Shown here: in pieces, positions 22,735 to 26,247 of the stretch
Layout of the letters: every line of letters begins with the position of its first letter
Position numbering within the stretch: the stretch's first letter is position 1
Assembly (NCBI RefSeq): GCF_000718015.1
Contig: NZ_JODY01000053.1
Coordinates: forward strand, 1-26,247
Length of the DNA: 26,247 bases
Source: Streptomyces catenulae
Lineage (GTDB): Bacteria > Actinomycetota > Actinomycetes > Streptomycetales > Streptomycetaceae
Direction of reading: 5' to 3'
The notes under the pieces: generated by a model
What the model saw: only the letters and a program-made list of their open reading frames with translations
Database searches by the model: none
What the model was told of the DNA's origin: nothing
Position numbers and translations under genes: made by a program

Positions 22735-23685
22735 TCAGCCCCGTTTGAGGCCCAGGACCTCGGCGGCGGCGAAGGTCTCGCCCGCCGGGCGCTCCGCGTA
22801 GTACGGCGTGAGCCGGGCGTCGAGTTCGTCGTAGGTGAAGGTCTCCTGCGCGCTGTCGAACTTGGCCGCGATCCGTGGGCGTTCGGCGACGGCGACCATG
22901 CCGCCGTGGACGACCAGCAGCTGTCCGTTGACGCGGGCGGCCGCCGGGGAGGCGAGGTAGCCGACGAGCGGGGCGACGTGTTCCGGGGCCAGCGGGTCGA
23001 GGCCGCCGTCGGTGGGTTCGGCGAACCCGGCGAAGACGTCCTCGGTCATCCGGGTGCGGGCCCGCGGGCAGATGGCGTTGGCGGTGACGCCGTACTTGGC
23101 GAGCGCCAGCGCGGTGGAGGTGGTCAGGCCGACGATGCCGCCCTTCGCCGCGGCGTAGTTGGGCTGGCCCGCGGATCCGGCGAGGAACGCCTCGGAGGAG
23201 GTGTTGACGATCCGGCCGTAGCAGGGCCCGCCGGACGCCTTGGCGCGGCCACGCCAGTACGCGGCGGCGAAGTGGGTGGTGTTGAAGTGGCCCTTGAGGT
23301 GGACGTGGAGGACCGTGTCCCATTCGTCCTCGGTCATGGAGAAGATCATCCGGTCGCGGAGGATGCCCGCGTTGTTGACCAGGATGTCGAGGCCGCCGTA
23401 GTGGGCGACGGCCAGTTCGATCAGCTCACGGGCCTGGGTGTGGTCGGCGACGTCGCCGGTGTGGGCGACGGCCCGGCCACCGGCCGCGGTGATCTCGGCG
23501 ACGACCTGGGCGGCGGGGGCGGCGGACGCCTCACCGGAGCCGTCGCGGCCCGGCGCCCCGAAGTCGTTCACGACGACGGCGGCGCCGAGCCGGGCCAGTT
23601 CCAGCGCCTCGGCGCGGCCCAGGCCACGCCCCGCGCCGGTGACGACGGCGGTGCGGCCGTCCAGGGGAAGTGCGGTGCCGGTCAA
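22735..23685 (-). CDS. SDR, (3R)-hydroxyacyl-CoA dehydrogenase-like (MFE-2 type)
   Basis: This is a 316-residue NAD-dependent dehydrogenase. The Rossmann motif T-G-A-G-R-G-L-G is at about 16-23. V-V-V-N-D-F-G (about 37-43) ends the second strand in Asp (NAD preference), and N-N-A-G-I-L-R-D (about 104-111), the Ser in N-T-S-S, Y-x-x-x-K in N-Y-A-A-A-K and I-C-P-R-A-R-T-R-M-T follow. V-N-D-F-G, N-A-G-I-L-R-D and the R-M-T ending are characteristic of the dehydrogenase unit of multifunctional enzyme type 2 and its steroid-catabolic relatives, which oxidise (R)-3-hydroxyacyl-CoA. Start: TTG 23685 with GAGAGGA six bases upstream; no ATG fits. It is the third gene of the MaoC/ADH/SDR operon, 60 bases after the dehydrogenase. 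With the MaoC protein it would supply both MFE-2 activities as separate chains. Confidence 0.9.
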   Translation of the reverse strand: MTGTALPLDGRTAVVTGAGRGLGRAEALELARLGAAVVVNDFGAPGRDGSGEASAAPAAQVVAEITAAGGRAVAHTGDVADHTQARELIELAVAHYGGLDILVNNAGILRDRMIFSMTEDEWDTVLHVHLKGHFNTTHFAAAYWRGRAKASGGPCYGRIVNTSSEAFLAGSAGQPNYAAAKGGIVGLTTSTALALAKYGVTANAICPRARTRMTEDVFAGFAEPTDGGLDPLAPEHVAPLVGYLASPAAARVNGQLLVVHGGMVAVAERPRIAAKFDSAQETFTYDELDARLTPYYAERPAGETFAAAEVLGLKRG

Positions 23686-23745
23686 TGCCGTTCCTCTCGG
23701 TCGCGGGCCGGGCGGCCCGGGCGGGCGCGGTCCCGGTCCGGGCGG

Positions 23746-24822
23746 TCACAGCTCGATGCAGGTGCGCAGGGCGGCGCCGGTGCGCATCTGGTCGAGGGCG
23801 TCGTTGATGTCGTCGAGGCGGACGCGGTGGGTGATCAGCCCTTCGAGGTCGATCCGGCCGGACCGCCACAGGGCGATGGCGCGTTCGTAGGAGCGCAGCA
23901 CGTCGCCGCCGCCGTAGAGGGAGGGCAGGATGCGCTTCTCGTCGAAGAACAGCTCGAACATGTTGACCTGGAAGGTGTCGTCAAGGGCGCCCGCGCCGAC
24001 GACGCAGAGGGTGCCGCCGCGGCGGGTGGTCTCGTAGGCGGTGCGGGCGGTGGCGGACCTGCCGACGACCTCGAAGACGTAGTCGTAGCCCTCGCCGGAG
24101 GTGACCTTCGCCTTGGCGTCGGCGAGGGCGTCGGGGGCCAGCGCCTCGGTGGCGCCGAAGCGGAGGGCGGCCGCGCGGCGGGCGGGGACCGGGTCGACGG
24201 CGGTGATGTGGGCGGCGCCGCAGGCCCGGGCGCCCTGGATGACGGAGATGCCGACGCCGCCGCAGCCGATGACGGCGACCGACGATCCGGCCTCCACCTT
24301 CGCGGTGTTGATCGCGGCGCCGAGGCCGGTGGTGACGCCGCAGCCGATGAGCGCGGCGATGTCGTACGGCACGTCGTCGGGGATGGGGACGGCGCAGTGC
24401 GCGGGGACGACGACCTCCTCGGCGAAGGTGCCGGTACCGGCGAAGCCGAAGACGTCGCCGCCGGGCCGCTTGAAGTTGGGCGTCCCGGCGTTCATGAATC
24501 CGGCCAGGCACAGATGGGTCTGGCCGCGTTTGCAGGACGGGCAGCTGCCGCAGGCGGGCAGCCAGCACATCAGGACGCGGTCGCCGGGCGACAGGGCGGT
24601 GACGCCGTCGCCGACGTCGGTGATCTCCCCGGCGCCCTCGTGGCCGGGGACGAACGGTGCGGGCTGCGGCAGCACCCCGCTCATCGCGGAGAGGTCGGAG
24701 TGGCACAGGCCGGTGGCCCGCACCCGCATCCTGACCTTGCCGGGACCGAAGCCCACCGCTTCGACGTCGTCGAGGACGTCGAGGGTGTCCTGTCCTGTCT
24801 CGTGCTGTACGGCTGCGCGCAC
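23746..24822 (-). CDS. zinc-dependent alcohol dehydrogenase (class III-like MDR)
   Basis: This is a 358-residue cytosolic medium-chain NAD(P)-dependent alcohol dehydrogenase. Catalytic-zinc ligands are C40 (T-G-L-C-H-S-D), H61 (P-G-H-E-G) and a Cys in I-G-C-G-V-T-T-G (about 167). The structural-zinc lobe is C91-x2-C94-x2-C97-x7-C105. The Rossmann loop V-I-G-C-G-G-V-G (about 189-196) is intact, and D at the end of the following strand (I-T-A-V-D) favours NAD. The family resembles aryl-alcohol and formaldehyde-type dehydrogenases; the substrate is unknown, but the operon implies an acyl-CoA or steroid/terpenoid-derived alcohol. Start: GTG 24822 with AAGGAG seven bases upstream. The reading frame stays open all the way into the right-hand adapter, but that extension is a shadow of the MaoC gene. 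It is the middle gene of the operon. Confidence 0.95.
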   Translation of the reverse strand: MRAAVQHETGQDTLDVLDDVEAVGFGPGKVRMRVRATGLCHSDLSAMSGVLPQPAPFVPGHEGAGEITDVGDGVTALSPGDRVLMCWLPACGSCPSCKRGQTHLCLAGFMNAGTPNFKRPGGDVFGFAGTGTFAEEVVVPAHCAVPIPDDVPYDIAALIGCGVTTGLGAAINTAKVEAGSSVAVIGCGGVGISVIQGARACGAAHITAVDPVPARRAAALRFGATEALAPDALADAKAKVTSGEGYDYVFEVVGRSATARTAYETTRRGGTLCVVGAGALDDTFQVNMFELFFDEKRILPSLYGGGDVLRSYERAIALWRSGRIDLEGLITHRVRLDDINDALDQMRTGAALRTCIEL

Positions 24823-24883
24823 GGTGCGGCTCCTTCTCGTACGAACGGACGGTGCGGGATGCGGATGCGGGGTGCGGGGTGGG

Positions 24884-25768
24884 TCAGGTGTGGTCGACGA
24901 CGGTGTCGGCGAGGACCGGGGCGTCGTCCCGGTCGGCGGCGGTGACCAGCACCTGGATGCGGCCGGGTGCGGGGGCGTCGCGCCACAGCCGCAGGCGCAG
25001 CGTCTCGCCGGGGAAGACGATCCCGGCGAAGCGGGTGGTGTAGGCGCGCACCCGGGAGACGTCGCCGCCGAGGGCGGTGTCGACGACGGCCTTGAGGGCG
25101 ACGCCGTACGAGCACAGGCCGTGCAGGATGGGCCGGTCGAACCCGGCGAGCTTCGCGAACGACGGGTCGGCGTGGAGCGGGTTCCAGTCGCCGGAGAGGC
25201 GGTAGAGGAGGGCCTGGTCCTCGCGGATGAGGCGTTCGGTGGTGAGGTCGGGGGCGCGTTCGGGCACCTCGGTCCGGGCGGACGGGCCGCGGTCGCCGCC
25301 GAAGCCGCCCTCGCCGCGGACGAAGATCTGGGTGTCGCAGGTCCACAGCGGCCCGTCGTCGTCGGCGACCTCGGAGCGCAGCACGATGACGGCTGCCTTG
25401 GTCTTGTCGTACACGGCGGGCACGGTGGAGGTCTGGGTGGCGCGGCCGCGGACCGGGAGGGGGCGGTGGACGGTGACGCGCTGGCCGCCGTGGAGGACGG
25501 CGGCGAGATCGACGTCGATGCCGGGCGCGGCCATGCCCCCGGCGACCGCCATGCCGCCGCCCGCGACGGTGGCGAAGCTGGGCAGCACGTGCAGCGCGCT
25601 CTCCAGGGTGTAGCGCAGCTCGTCCGGGTCGGTGGCGGGGTGTTCCTTCTCCGGGGTGGGCGCACCGGCGCCGATGCCGAGGTGGTAGAGCTGAACGTCC
25701 TTGTGGTCCCAGCTGAGTTCGGTGGTCCGCGGCGGGGCGGCGGTGGCCTTGGCGACGTCGATGGGCAT
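24884..25768 (-). CDS. MaoC family (R)-enoyl-CoA hydratase, double hot-dog
   Basis: This is a 294-residue protein with two hot-dog units. The N-terminal unit is degenerate (residues 1-150: Y-H-L-G-I-G-A-G, L-P-S-F-A-T-V, and the H-R-P-L-P region that shapes the acyl pocket). The C-terminal unit (about 175-294) carries the hydratase-2 motif Y-R-L-S-G-D-W-N-P-L-H-A-D-P, with catalytic Asp and His, followed by P-I-L-H-G-L-C. This arrangement matches eukaryotic-type MFE-2 hydratase and its actinobacterial steroid-side-chain relatives, which hydrate trans-2-enoyl-CoA to (R)-3-hydroxyacyl-CoA. Start: ATG 25768; AAGGAG is 12 bases upstream, slightly far. It is the first gene of the operon. A KstR-like palindrome lies about 280 bases upstream at the promoter. 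Confidence 0.93.
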   Translation of the reverse strand: MPIDVAKATAAPPRTTELSWDHKDVQLYHLGIGAGAPTPEKEHPATDPDELRYTLESALHVLPSFATVAGGGMAVAGGMAAPGIDVDLAAVLHGGQRVTVHRPLPVRGRATQTSTVPAVYDKTKAAVIVLRSEVADDDGPLWTCDTQIFVRGEGGFGGDRGPSARTEVPERAPDLTTERLIREDQALLYRLSGDWNPLHADPSFAKLAGFDRPILHGLCSYGVALKAVVDTALGGDVSRVRAYTTRFAGIVFPGETLRLRLWRDAPAPGRIQVLVTAADRDDAPVLADTVVDHT

Positions 25769-25887
25769 CGGGCTGTCTCGCTCCTTAGGGCTGTGAGGAC
25801 CCCGGCCCGCCGTCCGCACCGTCGACGGGCCGGGGCCGTACCGGTTCGGCCGGGACGCGTCCGGCGGCGCGGGGCGGAGGTGTCGGC

Positions 25888-25998
25888 CGCCCGGTGGCTG
25901 CGGGCGGGCGGTGCCCTCCGGGGCGGGCGGCCCGGGCCTGGGTGGCGCGGGCCGGTGGCGGGCGGTGGTCCCGGTGGGCGCCCGGTGGCTGCGGGCGG
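25888..25998 (+). repeat. 20-bp direct repeat in MaoC leader
   Basis: CGCCCGGTGGCTGCGGGCGG occurs at 25888-25907 and at 25979-25998, 91 bases apart. A partial third copy (TCCGGTGGCT) is near 26014. The period is not a multiple of three, consistent with a non-coding leader. Confidence 0.75.
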
Positions 25999-26043
25999 CG
26001 GGGCCGGTGCGCGTCCGGTGGCTCCGGGGCGCGCCCGCGCTTT

Positions 26044-26057
26044 TAGAACGCGTTCTA
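26044..26057. promoter_or_regulatory. KstR-like operator palindrome
   Basis: TAGAACGCGTTCTA is a perfect 14-base palindrome that fits the KstR consensus tnnAACnnGTTnnA at every defined position. It lies just downstream of the predicted transcription start of the MaoC operon, where a TetR-family dimer would block transcription. Confidence 0.65.
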
Positions 26058-26070
26058 GCCGATGGGCTCC

Positions 26071-26099
26071 TGTATAGCGGATCCACCCGACACCCGGAA
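26071..26099 (-). promoter_or_regulatory. candidate promoter of MaoC operon
   Basis: On the minus strand TATACA (-10, 26071-26076) lies 17 bases from TTCCGG (weak -35, 26094-26099). The start point would fall near 26064, directly before the KstR-like palindrome. Confidence 0.5.
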
Positions 26100-26103
26100 C
26101 CCC

Positions 26104-26118
26104 CTGACGGTCCGTCAG
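26104..26118. promoter_or_regulatory. second palindrome, candidate TetR-type operator
   Basis: CTGACGG-T-CCGTCAG is a perfect 7+1+7 inverted repeat, five bases upstream of the -35 of the MaoC operon promoter. It may control a divergent gene lost beyond the contig end. The cognate regulator is not recognised. Confidence 0.45.
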
Positions 26119-26190
26119 TAATGGTTGGGGGCGTGGAGGCGTGGAGGGTGTGGGGTGGGCGGTGGTGGGCGGCCGGGAGGTGTCTGGTGC

Positions 26191-26247
26191 CTGTCTCTTA
26201 TACACATCTCCGAGCCCACGAGACTCCTGAGCATCTCGTATGCCGTC
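26191..26247 (+). other. Nextera adapter, P7 side (artefact)
   Basis: Bases 26191-26209 (CTGTCTCTTATACACATCT) are the Tn5 mosaic end, and 26210-26224 are the read-2 linker. Bases 26225-26232 (TCCTGAGC) equal an i7 index (N704), and 26233-26247 are the start of the P7 primer. This is not genomic. The last genomic base is 26190. Confidence 0.97.

Larger units (their letters stand above)
25769..26190. promoter_or_regulatory. upstream region of MaoC operon, no gene
   Basis: These 422 bases hold no gene that I can support. From left to right: a ribosome site (about 25780), a G/C-rich stretch with a 20-base direct repeat, the KstR-like palindrome (26044-26057), a -10/-35 pair (26071-26099), a second palindrome (26104-26118), and a G-rich strand to the adapter. 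Long open frames here are compositional shadows. A plus-strand ATG at 26121 opens a frame to the edge but has only G/T-rich codons. Confidence 0.7.

Noticed and set aside
24823..26205. N-terminal extension of the alcohol dehydrogenase frame to the contig edge
   Set aside because: It starts with M-Y-K-R-Q encoded by the adapter and overlaps the MaoC gene in another frame. The GTG at 24822 with AAGGAG is the real start.
1..26247. CRISPR arrays, tRNA or rRNA genes, insertion sequences, integrase genes
   Set aside because: I found no regularly spaced repeats, no tRNA-like cloverleaf with a CCA-type end, no rRNA signature, and no transposase or integrase motifs. The only mobile traces are the phage and PLP-enzyme remnants.

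Overview
The window is high-GC actinobacterial DNA, almost certainly from a Streptomyces. Support for this: extreme third-position GC bias, frequent GTG starts, a Tat-exported PhoD, an actinobacterial DUF4429 protein, an actinobacterial-type rnpB, a bifunctional RNase H/acid phosphatase next to a zinc-ribbon protein and a Nif3 protein, and a DtxR-type (DmdR/IdeR) iron box. Both ends are sequencing adapter. Bases 1-41 are a Nextera P5-side index plus transposase end, and bases 26191-26247 are the transposase end plus P7-side index. The piece therefore appears to be a complete assembled contig with untrimmed ends, and no real gene is cut by the edges.

Layout. 75-2566 (-): a Bcr/CflA drug exporter followed by a beta-lactamase-fold serine hydrolase, overlapping at CTGA. 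2726-4378 (-): PhoD phosphatase, divergent from a DUF4429/SHOCT protein (4684-5583 +). 5723-7660 (+): an SDR oxidoreductase and a PhzF-family protein. 7874-9298 (+): a secreted DUF3616-like protein behind a PHO-box-like array. 9461-10391 (+): a polytopic membrane protein with a frameshift in a C6 tract.

10429-12930 is an accessory patch. It holds a small membrane protein; a pair of low-GC genes on the minus strand (a small, basic, secreted, possibly RNase-like protein followed by a cytosolic partner, together resembling a toxin/immunity pair); a broken siphophage Gp37-like gene; and a truncated, frameshifted PLP-enzyme gene. The patch abuts the 3' terminator of rnpB (RNase P RNA, 12965-13372 -).

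The conserved core resumes with an RNB-family ribonuclease (-), yaaA (+), eda (+), and a convergent minus-strand operon: Nif3, a zinc-ribbon coiled-coil protein and RNase H/acid phosphatase. Next come an iron-siderophore binding lipoprotein (-) under the iron box, a divergent 508-residue protein of unknown function (+) and a 55-residue peptide (+). The window ends with a minus-strand operon of MaoC hydratase, zinc alcohol dehydrogenase and an MFE-2-like SDR. It lies behind a palindrome that fits the KstR operator consensus. Together the hydratase and SDR look like a split (R)-specific beta-oxidation multifunctional enzyme.

Most worth a second look: the secreted-protein/partner pair beside rnpB, two independent CTG starts overlapping upstream stops as CTGA, the KstR-like operator on the split MFE-2 operon, the PHO-box array before the DUF3616 protein, and the altered active-site motif of the RNB ribonuclease.
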